Shown here piece after piece: positions 17,086-25,205 of a DNA stretch of 64,000 bases (the stretch's first letter is position 1; the number at the start of each line of letters is the position of its first letter). Source of the DNA: Candidatus Limiplasma pullicola (GTDB lineage Bacteria > Bacillota > Clostridia > Christensenellales > Aristaeellaceae). The position numbers and the translations under genes are program-made. Below the pieces are notes generated by a model, which was not told where the DNA came from, did no database searches, and saw only the letters and a program-made list of their open reading frames with translations. The stretch covers positions 1 to 64,000 of the forward strand of contig DVIV01000030.1 of NCBI GenBank assembly GCA_018710985.1, in the 5' to 3' direction.

Positions 17086-19254
17086 ATGGACAAGGACATC
17101 CGCATGACGGGACGCGTGACCATCCCCACGGACGTGGATGTGGTGGACGACACCCTCAGGCTGCTGGACCGCTGGGGCGCGGACGCGCTGCGCGACTGCG
17201 ACGGAACCGACTTCCCCGAGGCGCTGCGTTCCACCGGCGCCAAGGTTTACGCCACCTATTATACCACCCGCAAGGACAACGACTGGGCCCGCCGGAACCC
17301 GGACGAGGTGCAGCAGTGCTACATCATGACGGGCTTTTACACGGCGACGGGACCGGAGCTGGCCATCCCGCTGATGCAGGGCGTATCGCCGGAGCTGATG
17401 CAGGTCAACACCCGCGATGACATCCACCGCTGGTGGGAGGTCATGGACCGCACCGAGGGCGCGGTCGTGGACACGGCCAAGTGGTCCTATGAGGACGGCG
17501 TGGTGACCGTCCATGACGCCAAGCCCTATCATGAGTATACGGTCAGCTTCCTGTGCTACCTCATCTGGGACCCGGTGCACATGTACAACGCCATCGTCAA
17601 CGATTGGAAGGACTTTGAGCACCAGATCACCTTCGACGTGCGCCAGCCCAAGACGCATGCATTCAGCTTGAAGCGCCTGCGCGCCTTCCTGGAGAGCCAC
17701 CCGTATGTGAACGTCGTGCGCTACACCACGTTCTTCCACCAGTTCACGCTGGTCTTTGACGAGCTCAAGCGGCAGAAATACGTGGACTGGTACGGCTATT
17801 CCGCCTCGGTTTCTCCCTACATTCTGGAGCGGTTTGAAAAGGAGGCGGGCTATCCCTTCCGGCCCGAGTACATCGTCGATCAGGGGTATTACAACAACCA
17901 GTACCGCGTGCCCAGCAAGGAATACCTGGATTTCCAGGCCTTCCAGCGGCGTGAGGTCGCGGCGCTGGCCAAGGAGTTCGTGGACATCACCCACGAATAC
18001 GGCCGCGAGGCCATGATGTTCCTGGGCGACCACTGGATCGGCACCGAGCCCTATATGCCGGAGTTCGCCGGCATCGGGCTGGACGCGGTGGTAGGTAGCG
18101 TCGGAAATGGCAGCACGCTTCGCCTCATCAGCGACATCCCCGGCGTCAAATACACCGAGGGCCGCTTCTTGCCCTACTTCTTCCCCGACACCTTCCACGA
18201 GGGCGGCGACCCCGTGGGCGAGGCGCGCGACAACTGGCTCACCGCCCGCCGCGCGATCCTGCGCAAGCCCATCGACCGCATCGGCTACGGCGGCTACCTC
18301 AAGCTGGCCTGCCAGTTCCCGGAGTTTCTCGATTACGTGGAGAGCGTGTGCAACGAGTTCCGCCAGCTCTACCAAAACGTCCGGGGCGGCCATCCCGTGT
18401 GCCTGAGGCGCGTGGCTGTGCTCAACTGCTGGGGCAAGGCGCGCTCCTGGGGATGCCATATGGTCCACCATGCCCTGTACCAGAAGGAGAATTACAGCTA
18501 TGCCGGCGTCATCGAGGCGCTCAGCGGCGCGCCGTTCGACGTGTCCTTCATCAGCTTCGAGGACATCGAGAAACAGCCCGATCTGCTCGACGGCCTGGAT
18601 GTGCTCATCTGCGTGGGCGACGGCGACACCGCCCATACCGGCGGCCGCTGGTGGGAAAACGCGGCGGTGGCGTCCGCCATCCGCGGCTTCGTGCTCGGCG
18701 GCGGCGGCTTCATCGGCGTGGGCGAGCCCAGCGGTCATCAGTATCAGGGCCATTATTTCCAGCTGGCCTCCGTGCTGGGCGTGGAAAAGGAAACGGGCTT
18801 CACCTTGGGGTATGGCAAGTTCAACCAGCAGGAGCATCCTGACCACTTCCTGCTGGAGGATGCCGGCGAGCCCGTCGACTTCGGCGAGGGCAAGAAGGGC
18901 GTGTACGCGCTGGAGGGCGCGCAGGTGCTCATCAAGCGCGACGGCGACGTGCAGCTGAGCGTCAACGATGCGGGTCAGGGACGCGCGGTCTACGTGAGCG
19001 GCCTGCCCTACAGCCCGCAGAACGCGCGCCTTCTGCACCGTGCGGTGATGTGGGCCTCCCATGGCGAGGGCGAGCTGCGCCGCTGGTTCAGCGAAAACCC
19101 CGCCGTGGATGTGCATGCCTACGAGGGCAGCCGCAAGTACTGCGTCGTCAACAACTCCGCCGAGGCCCAGTCCACCACCGTGTACCGCGGCGACGGCTCC
19201 TCCTTTCCGCTGGAGCTGGCCCCGGGCGGGATTCAGTGGTTTGACATGGAGTAA
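17086..19254 (+). CDS. lnpA: 1,3-beta-galactosyl-N-acetylhexosamine phosphorylase (GH112)
   Basis: 722 residues, the usual GH112 length. The protein opens with RVTIPTDVDVVDDTLRLLDR and WGADALRDCDGTDFPE, which are family signatures; the aspartate in RDCDGTDFP is in the position of the general acid. It cleaves galacto-N-biose or lacto-N-biose with phosphate to give galactose 1-phosphate and GalNAc or GlcNAc, in the cytosol after uptake by the importer encoded upstream. Whether it prefers the mucin (GNB) or milk (LNB) disaccharide cannot be read here. The other genes of the pathway (N-acetylhexosamine kinase, UTP-glucose/galactose uridylyltransferase, epimerase) are not in this window. A strong hairpin terminator follows. 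Confidence 0.94.
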   Translation: MDKDIRMTGRVTIPTDVDVVDDTLRLLDRWGADALRDCDGTDFPEALRSTGAKVYATYYTTRKDNDWARRNPDEVQQCYIMTGFYTATGPELAIPLMQGVSPELMQVNTRDDIHRWWEVMDRTEGAVVDTAKWSYEDGVVTVHDAKPYHEYTVSFLCYLIWDPVHMYNAIVNDWKDFEHQITFDVRQPKTHAFSLKRLRAFLESHPYVNVVRYTTFFHQFTLVFDELKRQKYVDWYGYSASVSPYILERFEKEAGYPFRPEYIVDQGYYNNQYRVPSKEYLDFQAFQRREVAALAKEFVDITHEYGREAMMFLGDHWIGTEPYMPEFAGIGLDAVVGSVGNGSTLRLISDIPGVKYTEGRFLPYFFPDTFHEGGDPVGEARDNWLTARRAILRKPIDRIGYGGYLKLACQFPEFLDYVESVCNEFRQLYQNVRGGHPVCLRRVAVLNCWGKARSWGCHMVHHALYQKENYSYAGVIEALSGAPFDVSFISFEDIEKQPDLLDGLDVLICVGDGDTAHTGGRWWENAAVASAIRGFVLGGGGFIGVGEPSGHQYQGHYFQLASVLGVEKETGFTLGYGKFNQQEHPDHFLLEDAGEPVDFGEGKKGVYALEGAQVLIKRDGDVQLSVNDAGQGRAVYVSGLPYSPQNARLLHRAVMWASHGEGELRRWFSENPAVDVHAYEGSRKYCVVNNSAEAQSTTVYRGDGSSFPLELAPGGIQWFDME

Positions 19255-19273
19255 AGAGAACCGAAAACACGAA

Positions 19274-19310
19274 ACGCGCTCCCGACCGGATGCCGGGAGC
19301 GCGTCTTTGC
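19274..19310 (+). terminator. Terminator after the phosphorylase operon
   Basis: ACGCGCTCCCG (19274-19284) pairs with CGGGAGCGCGT (19294-19304) and is followed by CTTTGCGTT. It lies between two convergent genes and could serve both. Confidence 0.65.
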
Positions 19311-19330
19311 GTTGAGAATTTCGTTTTACA

Positions 19331-20182
19331 TCAGTGGGCGGCTTTTTTGTCCGCGCCCCGCTGCCTTCGCCGGTACTCGCTGGGATTCAGCCCCGCCACG
19401 CGCTTAAACGCCTGCGAGAAATAGCTGGGAGAGGAAAACCCGCACAGGATGGCGATGGCGTCCTGACTGTGGTCCGTGGTGGTAAGGAGGTGGCGCGCCT
19501 CATGGATGCGGCGCTGGCAGAGATACTGCATGGGAGAGATGCTGAAATAGGTATGGAAGGTGCGCGACAGGTAGTATTTGCTGATGCCTGCCTGCTGCGC
19601 CAGCCAGTCCAGGGTGATTTCCTCCTGGAAGTGCTCGTCGATCAGGCGCTTGGCCTCGGCGCAGCCGCTGGATATGCGGGCCGTGTCCTCGCGGGATACG
19701 TCCATGCCCACGCGGCGGCCCAGCTTGAGCAGCAGCACGTCCAGGATGCTCGCGCATACCTCCAGATAGTCCGGCTGTTCGCTGCTGAGTTCGCGCAGGA
19801 TGTCCTGGAAATAGGGCAGCAGCACGCGCTGGTTCGCCCGGTCGTCCAGCAGCACATAGCGGGGGTGCCCTCCGTCGGAGCCGTGAAACACCACGCGGTT
19901 GAGGCCGATGACGATGTATTCCAGCGGCTCCTGCGGCGAGGATAGCTCCGTGTGCATCACATAGGGGTTGATCAGAAAGCAGTCTCCCGGCTGCAGGGGC
20001 AGCGTGGTGTCCACGATCTGCAGCATGCCGCGCCCGCGCGTGACATAGAACAGCTCGGCGTGGGCATGGCTGTGCAAAACCGAGCTCCACGAGCTGTCGT
20101 AGCGGGAAATGGCACAGTACATCAGCCATACGCCCTGCCGGCTGAACACGGGCTGTTTGACATCGTATCGTATGCTTTCCAT
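19331..20182 (-). CDS. AraC-family transcriptional regulator with cupin sensor
   Basis: 283 residues. The N-terminal half is an AraC-type cupin (HSHAHAELFYVTRGRGML, then PLQPGDCFLINP). The C-terminal half has two helix-turn-helix motifs, the second with the conserved AILCGFSSPSYFSQAFKRVAGLNPSEYRRR. The ATG at 20182 has AAGGGGG nine bases before it; a frame opening 27 codons upstream lacks this. It lies 31 bases after asnA on the same strand, and convergent with the phosphorylase operon, so it may regulate either. The weak promoter of the sugar operon makes that operon the better candidate. Confidence 0.88.
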   Translation of the reverse strand: MESIRYDVKQPVFSRQGVWLMYCAISRYDSSWSSVLHSHAHAELFYVTRGRGMLQIVDTTLPLQPGDCFLINPYVMHTELSSPQEPLEYIVIGLNRVVFHGSDGGHPRYVLLDDRANQRVLLPYFQDILRELSSEQPDYLEVCASILDVLLLKLGRRVGMDVSREDTARISSGCAEAKRLIDEHFQEEITLDWLAQQAGISKYYLSRTFHTYFSISPMQYLCQRRIHEARHLLTTTDHSQDAIAILCGFSSPSYFSQAFKRVAGLNPSEYRRRQRGADKKAAH

Positions 20183-20213
20183 GCGGAAATCCCCCTTTGC
20201 ATGGGCGGATGCG

Positions 20214-21221
20214 CTACAGCAGCGTAATCCCCGCCTCACGGCAGCGGCTGCGTGTGGCCGCATCCCAGATGGAGGACTGAACCTCGCCGATATGCGCCTT
20301 GCCCAGCAGAAGCATGCACATGCGGCTCTGGCCGATGCCGCCGCCGATGGTCAGGGGCAATTCGCCGTCCAGCAGCATGCGGTGGAAGGGCAGCGCCCGC
20401 CGCGCGTCGCAGCCGGCCAGCGTCAGCTGACGGTCCAGCGATTCGCTGTCCACGCGGATGCCCATGGAGCTGAGCTCGATGGCCTGATCCAGCAGCGGGC
20501 TGTAGTAGAGCAGATCGCCGTTGAGGTTCCAGTCGTCATAGTCGGGCGCGCGGCCGTCATGCGGCTGCCCGTTGGACAGCTTGTGGCCGATGCCCATCAA
20601 AAATGTGATCGGATGTTCCCGGACAAAGGCGTTTTCCCGCTCCTTGGACGGCAGGTCCGGGTAGAGGTCCAGCAGCTCCTGGGAGGTGATGAAGGTGACC
20701 TCGTCGGGCAGCTGGGTGCGCAGGCGCGGGTAGCGGCCGTTGACCAGCAGCGACGTATCGCTGATGCAGCGCACGATGTCGCGCACCGTGTCCTGCAGAA
20801 AGCGCAGGGTGCGCATCTCACGGGTGATGACGCGCTCCCAGTCCCACTGGTCCACATAGATGGAGTGCAGGTTGTCCAGCTCCTCGTCGCGCCGGATGGC
20901 GTTCATGTCGGCGTAGATGCCCTTGCCGGTATGAAAGTCGTAGCGATAGAGGGCCATGCGCTTCCATTTGGCCAGCGAATGCACCACCTGCGCCTCCATG
21001 CCTGCCGCCGGAATGTCAAAGGAAACCGGGCGTTCGACGCCGTTGAGGTCGTCGTTGAGGCCGGAGGCCGGGTCCACGAACAGCGGCGCGGAGACGCGCT
21101 TGAGGTTGAGCGCCTGGGCCAGGTGGTCCTGAAAGGTGCGCTTGATCAGGCTGATGGCGGCCTGCGTTTCGTACAGGGACAGGGCCGGCTCGTAACCGGC
21201 GGGGATGACGGTATGGTTCAT
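20214..21221 (-). CDS. asnA: Aspartate-ammonia ligase (AsnA)
   Basis: 335 residues against about 330 for E. coli AsnA. This ATP-dependent, ammonia-using asparagine synthetase has a class II aminoacyl-tRNA synthetase fold; the conserved stretches RVSAPLFVDPASGLNDDLNG, VHSLAKWKR, YVDQWDWERV and GGGIGQSRM are all present. AAGGAG lies before the ATG. It follows the amidohydrolase gene by 28 bases and precedes the AraC gene by 31. Confidence 0.95.
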   Translation of the reverse strand: MNHTVIPAGYEPALSLYETQAAISLIKRTFQDHLAQALNLKRVSAPLFVDPASGLNDDLNGVERPVSFDIPAAGMEAQVVHSLAKWKRMALYRYDFHTGKGIYADMNAIRRDEELDNLHSIYVDQWDWERVITREMRTLRFLQDTVRDIVRCISDTSLLVNGRYPRLRTQLPDEVTFITSQELLDLYPDLPSKERENAFVREHPITFLMGIGHKLSNGQPHDGRAPDYDDWNLNGDLLYYSPLLDQAIELSSMGIRVDSESLDRQLTLAGCDARRALPFHRMLLDGELPLTIGGGIGQSRMCMLLLGKAHIGEVQSSIWDAATRSRCREAGITLL

Positions 21222-21249
21222 GGGTATCGTCTCCTTACTTGAGCAGAAT

Positions 21250-22815
21250 TCATTTGCGGGATTTGCCGCCCGACAGCGCCTTGAGGATCACCTGAGTCAC
21301 GCTGCCTGCCTGCGCCGGCACACGGCGGCCGCGCAGGTACAGGCCCGTCACGCGGATATCGCCGATGCTCTGGGGCGGGATGGTCAGCGGGTCGGCGTCC
21401 AGCAGGGTAAAGTCCGCGCGCTTGCCGGGCGCAAGGGTGCCGCGCTCCTTTTCGTCAAAGCCCAGCCAGGCGGCGTTGCGTGTGCGCATGAGCAGGGCTT
21501 CGTAGGGCGTGAGGCGCTGGGCGGGGTTGGGGTGGTTGACCGCCAGGTGCATGCCGCGGATGGGATCGGGGCGGGTACAGGGCGCGTCCGACCCGTCGGC
21601 GATGACGATGCCGCGGTCCCACATGGACCGAAGCGGGTTGAGCCCGTCGGCGCGGTCCCCCAGAATGTCGCGGAGGTAGCGGTCCGGCTCCTGCGCCCAG
21701 TCGATGAAGGGCGCCTGTACCGCCAGGCACAGCCCCAGCTTTGCGATTCGGTCCAGCTGCGCGGGTGAGACCATGCAGCAGTGAATCATGATGTGCCGGT
21801 GGTCCGGGCGGGGCAAATCGGCCAGCGCCGCCTCGTAGGCGGTGATGCACTGCTCCACCGCCGCGTCGCCGATGGCGTGCATGGTGATCTGCAGCCCCGC
21901 GCGGTTGGCGGCGATGGCAAAGGCGTTGACCTGCTCCTGCGTGTAGTTGAGCACGCCGCGGTTGTCCGGGTTGTTTGCGTAGGGCATGAGCAGCGCCGCG
22001 TCCTCGGAGCCGAAGCACCCGTCCAGCGCCAGCTCAAAGCAGCCGCCGATGCGCGTCATGCGGCGCTTTTGCACCTTGGCAACGTCCATGGTCTGGAAGA
22101 AGATGCGGAAGGTCTGCGGCAGGCCGCCCTCCAGCATGCGCAGCATATCCACGTCCATGTCGCGCGGATAGCCCACGCCTTCGACCGCGTGCACCAGGCC
22201 GATGCCCGCGGAGGTCAGCGCCGAGGCGCCCTTGGCCAGCCCGCCGATGATGCTCAGGGGGCTGAGCCTGGCCGTGACCTCGTTCACGCCGTTGTAAAAG
22301 GCGTTCTGATACAGCCAGCCGTCCTCGTGAAAACCGGGGTCGCCCGTCACCTTCGGGCTGAAGAAAGCCATCATGGCCGAGTTGCACACGGCGGCATGCC
22401 CGTCGTACTTGACGATGATGAGCGGCCGCGCAGTCCAGCGGTCCAGGTCCTCACGGGCGGGCAGGCGCCCTTCGCGCACCAGGTGGCCGCACGCGCCGAA
22501 CCCGATCAGCAGCTTTTCCCGCGGATGCGCCTCGGCGTAGGTCCGCACGATGGCCGCCGCCTCGTCAAAGCTGTGGGCGTCGGAGATGTTGAAGGTGTTT
22601 TCAAACATGGAGAAGCTCTCAAAGTGCATGTGCGTATCGCCAAAGGCGGGCACCGCCACCGCGCCCTTCAGGTCCACGCGCGGCAGGGACGCGTATTCGG
22701 CGGGCAGGTCATCCCCCAGCCACAGAATGCGGCCGTCCGGCCCTGCGGCCATTCTGGAAAAGACCTCGCCCTCGGCCTCGCAGGTGATAAAACGGGCATT
22801 TTCAAAGACCGGCAT
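21250..22815 (-). CDS. YtcJ-type metal-dependent amidohydrolase (amidohydrolase family 3)
   Basis: 521 residues. GDTHMHFES carries the HxH metal ligands, HAIGDAAVEQ and IHCCMV further ligands, and the last part (LAPGKRADFTLLDADPL) is the beta-sandwich of the amidohydrolase fold. Substrates of this family are mostly unknown N-acyl or cyclic amides. AAGGAGGGGG precedes the ATG. Together with asnA and the AraC gene it appears to form a leftward operon from the promoter at 22857-22885; release of ammonia by this enzyme for AsnA is a speculation. Confidence 0.88.
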   Translation of the reverse strand: MPVFENARFITCEAEGEVFSRMAAGPDGRILWLGDDLPAEYASLPRVDLKGAVAVPAFGDTHMHFESFSMFENTFNISDAHSFDEAAAIVRTYAEAHPREKLLIGFGACGHLVREGRLPAREDLDRWTARPLIIVKYDGHAAVCNSAMMAFFSPKVTGDPGFHEDGWLYQNAFYNGVNEVTARLSPLSIIGGLAKGASALTSAGIGLVHAVEGVGYPRDMDVDMLRMLEGGLPQTFRIFFQTMDVAKVQKRRMTRIGGCFELALDGCFGSEDAALLMPYANNPDNRGVLNYTQEQVNAFAIAANRAGLQITMHAIGDAAVEQCITAYEAALADLPRPDHRHIMIHCCMVSPAQLDRIAKLGLCLAVQAPFIDWAQEPDRYLRDILGDRADGLNPLRSMWDRGIVIADGSDAPCTRPDPIRGMHLAVNHPNPAQRLTPYEALLMRTRNAAWLGFDEKERGTLAPGKRADFTLLDADPLTIPPQSIGDIRVTGLYLRGRRVPAQAGSVTQVILKALSGGKSRK

Positions 22816-22856
22816 GGGACCCCCTCCTTTTTTGTACGGCGTTGAAAGCTGCTATC

Positions 22857-22885
22857 AGCATAGCACGTTATGCTACATTCGTCAA
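22857..22885 (-). promoter_or_regulatory. Promoter with palindrome upstream of the amidohydrolase operon
   Basis: Minus strand TTGACG (22885-22880), 17-base spacer, TATGCT (22862-22857). An inverted repeat TAGCA-N5-TGCTA at 22861-22875 lies in the spacer and touches the -10, a typical repressor operator position. Confidence 0.65.
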
Positions 22886-22928
22886 AGGGGACGGGCGAAA
22901 AACGTGTAAAACAAAGGAAATACTGGCA

Positions 22929-23543
22929 TCAGGCGAGCTGCCCTGGCAGCTTGAGGCGCTGCTTGGGCGCAAAGGAGGCGTCATAGCGCAGGGCTTCCGC
23001 TTCATCCACGAGGTATCCCTCCGGCGTGCGGTATGTGCCGGAGATGCCGTGGAGATAGCCGGGTACAAGCTCCTTGAGCAGAAAATAGGGCGGAGTGTCA
23101 GGCTCGTCGTTGTAGCGGACGCCCGTTCCGGCGGCAGGTACAAAGCCGGATTTTCCGTAAAAGGCCGGGTTGCCCTCGATGCACACCGCCTTAGCGCCAA
23201 GCGCTGCCGCCCGTGCCAGCGAATCGTCCAGCAGGGCCTTGCCCAGCCCGCGCCGCTGGCATTCGGGCGCGATGCTGATGGGGCCGAAGGTCATCACGGG
23301 CAGGACCTTTCCGTCGTCGGTGTGGATGGCGGCATGTACATACATGATGTGCCCCACGAGCCGCCCGTTCATTTCCAAAACCAGGTCCAATTCCGGCACA
23401 AAGCCCTCCCGTCCGCGGTAGCGGTGCACCAGATAGTGCTCCAGGCAGCCGGGGCGGTATACGTTCCAGAAGGCCTCCCGCGTGAGAACTTCCACCTCGC
23501 GGTAATCGGCCGGGGTCTCACGGCGGATGAGAAAATCAGCCAT
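22929..23543 (-). CDS. GNAT-family N-acetyltransferase
   Basis: 204 residues. The acetyl-CoA loop is SIAPECQRRGLGKALL (Q-x-x-G-x-G/A), and the GNAT strands around LVGHIMYVHAAI and EGNPAFYGKSGF are present. The last 70 residues are an extra C-terminal part. The start at 23543 has GGAGG seven bases before it and overlaps the stop of the MerR gene by eight bases, so the two are co-translated and the acetyltransferase may be part of the response the MerR protein controls. Confidence 0.88.
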   Translation of the reverse strand: MADFLIRRETPADYREVEVLTREAFWNVYRPGCLEHYLVHRYRGREGFVPELDLVLEMNGRLVGHIMYVHAAIHTDDGKVLPVMTFGPISIAPECQRRGLGKALLDDSLARAAALGAKAVCIEGNPAFYGKSGFVPAAGTGVRYNDEPDTPPYFLLKELVPGYLHGISGTYRTPEGYLVDEAEALRYDASFAPKQRLKLPGQLA

Positions 23544-24396
23544 GGGTGTCGCCTCCAGTCGGATGGTTTGCATCGGGGCAGGGGTCCGGCCCGCCCACGG
23601 GAATGTCGATTCGGGTCAGGTATTCGCTGGCGCTGCGGGCGGTCATGCTGTCCAGCACGCAGGTTTCATAGGATGCGTCCAGCGGATGCAGCCCCCGCTG
23701 TTCAATGGCGCTCAGCATGAGGCGGTAGGTATCGCCCGTCTGGCTGTAGGGGCCGGCGTGCAGGCAGCGCGCGTACAGCCCCGCCGGACGCGGACGGCAC
23801 AGGCGCGTCCGGACGGCCCTGTGCAAAGGAAAAAAGACCTCGCAGACCTCGGTGAAGCGTTCCGCTGCCATGGCCGCCCGGCTCACGCGCGTACCCATCT
23901 GGTACAGATAGGGCAGCTGGCGTTCGTGCGCCAGGCGCAGCAGCGTCTTGAGGGCGATGTCCGTCTCCAGCGTCCCGCCCGGAGGCGCTACGGGCTGCGC
24001 CGCGACCCAGCCCTCCGGCAGGGTTTCAAAGCGTACCTCACCCGGCGTTTCCAGCCGTTCCAGCTCGTCGATTTTTACATTCAGACGGGTGAGCGCGGCA
24101 GACAGGCGGCGCTGGCGGGCGGCGAGCGCCTCGCGCTGGCGGCGCAGAACATCCAGCGCATCCGAGGGGCCCGGCAGGGACAGAAATGCGCGGATTTCCT
24201 TCAGGCTCAGCCCCATGTCCTTGAGAATCAGAATATGGTCCAGCATTTCCAGCTGGTCCGCGCCATAGTAACGGTAGCCGTTGTGCGGGTCCTTCTCACT
24301 GGGGGAAAAGACGCCTGCGCGGTCGTAAAAAATCAGGGTCTGCTTGGAAATGCCGTTGAGCCGTGCCAGCTCGCCGGTGGTGAAACGGGGTTTCAA
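23536..24396 (-). CDS. MerR-family regulator with effector-binding (GyrI-like) domain
   Basis: 286 residues. RFTTGELARLNGISKQTLIFYDRAG is the MerR helix-turn-helix, followed by NGYRYYGADQLEMLDHILIL and a coiled-coil dimer helix near residues 85-115. The remaining 160 residues look like a BmrR/GyrI-type small-molecule binding domain (WVAAQPVAP, YPYLYQMGT-like). The start is a TTG at 24396 with GGAGGAGG six bases before it. It is transcribed towards the GNAT gene and divergently from a YitT-like membrane protein with which it shares a palindromic promoter region. Confidence 0.85.
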   Translation of the reverse strand: MKPRFTTGELARLNGISKQTLIFYDRAGVFSPSEKDPHNGYRYYGADQLEMLDHILILKDMGLSLKEIRAFLSLPGPSDALDVLRRQREALAARQRRLSAALTRLNVKIDELERLETPGEVRFETLPEGWVAAQPVAPPGGTLETDIALKTLLRLAHERQLPYLYQMGTRVSRAAMAAERFTEVCEVFFPLHRAVRTRLCRPRPAGLYARCLHAGPYSQTGDTYRLMLSAIEQRGLHPLDASYETCVLDSMTARSASEYLTRIDIPVGGPDPCPDANHPTGGDTHG

Positions 24397-24424
24397 AACG
24401 GACCTCCTCCCTTCCCAAAGGGGG

Positions 24425-24467
24425 TTGACAGTATTGTTACTATATCCTTTATGATGATTCCTGTCAA
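24425..24467. promoter_or_regulatory. Overlapping face-to-face promoters in a palindrome between merR-like and yitT-like genes
   Basis: Plus strand: TTGACA (24425-24430), 19-base spacer, TATGAT (24450-24455). Minus strand: TTGACA (24467-24462), 17-base spacer, TATAGT (24444-24439). The two -35 boxes are the arms of the inverted repeat TTGACAG/CTGTCAA. A 19-base spacer is the mark of promoters that MerR proteins activate by twisting DNA, so the rightward promoter is probably controlled by the adjacent regulator. Confidence 0.72.
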
Positions 24468-24499
24468 TGAAATCAAATCCTCTGGAAAGGAAGGAGAGC

Positions 24500-25108
24500 A
24501 TGAGAATCCGTCAGGAGGCGGCCCGGTATGCCATGCTGGCGCTGGGAGCCGCCATACTGGCCTTCGGACTGTACAATGTGCACAGCCAGAGCCACATCAC
24601 CGAGGGCGGCGTGCTGGGCATGACGCTGCTTATGGAGCACTGGCTGGGCGTATCGCCCGCCGTGTCGGAGGTGGTGCTGGACGGAATCTGCTATGCGCTG
24701 GGCCTGCGCTATCTGGGCAAGGCCTTCTTGCCCCACGCGCTGGCGGCTACCGGCTGCTTTGCCCTGTTTTACGCGCTCAATGAACGCATCGGGCCGTTGC
24801 TGCCCAATCTGGGCGGCATGCCCCTTGCGGCCGCGGTGGCGGGCGGCATGTTTGTGGGTGTGGGCGTGGGGCTGGTAGTGCGCGCGGGAGGCGCGGCGGG
24901 CGGCGATGATGCGCTGGCGCTGGTTCTTTCCAAAAAGCTGGGGTGGAAGCTCCCCGCGGCGTACCTTGCGACGGATTTGACGGTGCTGCTGCTGTCGCTG
25001 AGCTATCTCCCGCCGGTCAAAATCGCGTGCTCGCTGGTGACGGTGACGATTTCCTCGTTTTTGATCGGAAGGCTGGAGGGAAGCGGGAAGCGAAAAGAGA
25101 CGTGCTGA
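24500..25108 (+). CDS. YitT-family membrane protein, short form
   Basis: 202 residues, five to six membrane helices. NVHSQSHITEGGVLGMTLLM and GGAAGGDDALALVLSKKLGW are typical of the YitT N-terminal region. The C-terminal DUF2179 domain of standard YitT proteins (about 280 residues) is absent; the protein ends soon after the last helix. AAGGAG precedes the ATG at 24500. Divergent from the MerR-like gene and probably its target. The transported substrate is unknown. Confidence 0.8.
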   Translation: MRIRQEAARYAMLALGAAILAFGLYNVHSQSHITEGGVLGMTLLMEHWLGVSPAVSEVVLDGICYALGLRYLGKAFLPHALAATGCFALFYALNERIGPLLPNLGGMPLAAAVAGGMFVGVGVGLVVRAGGAAGGDDALALVLSKKLGWKLPAAYLATDLTVLLLSLSYLPPVKIACSLVTVTISSFLIGRLEGSGKRKETC

Positions 25109-25205
25109 AAGCCACGCGCCTTGCCTCTGGCGCAGCCGCCCGTTTTGCGGTATAATGACACAGTTCCCCACCAAACGCGGCGCATGGCGCCGAAAGGAGC
25201 TGCGC

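Noticed and set aside
22861..22875. Attachment site or recombination site
   Set aside because: The TAGCA/TGCTA palindrome lies inside a promoter and has no nearby recombinase; a repressor operator is simpler.
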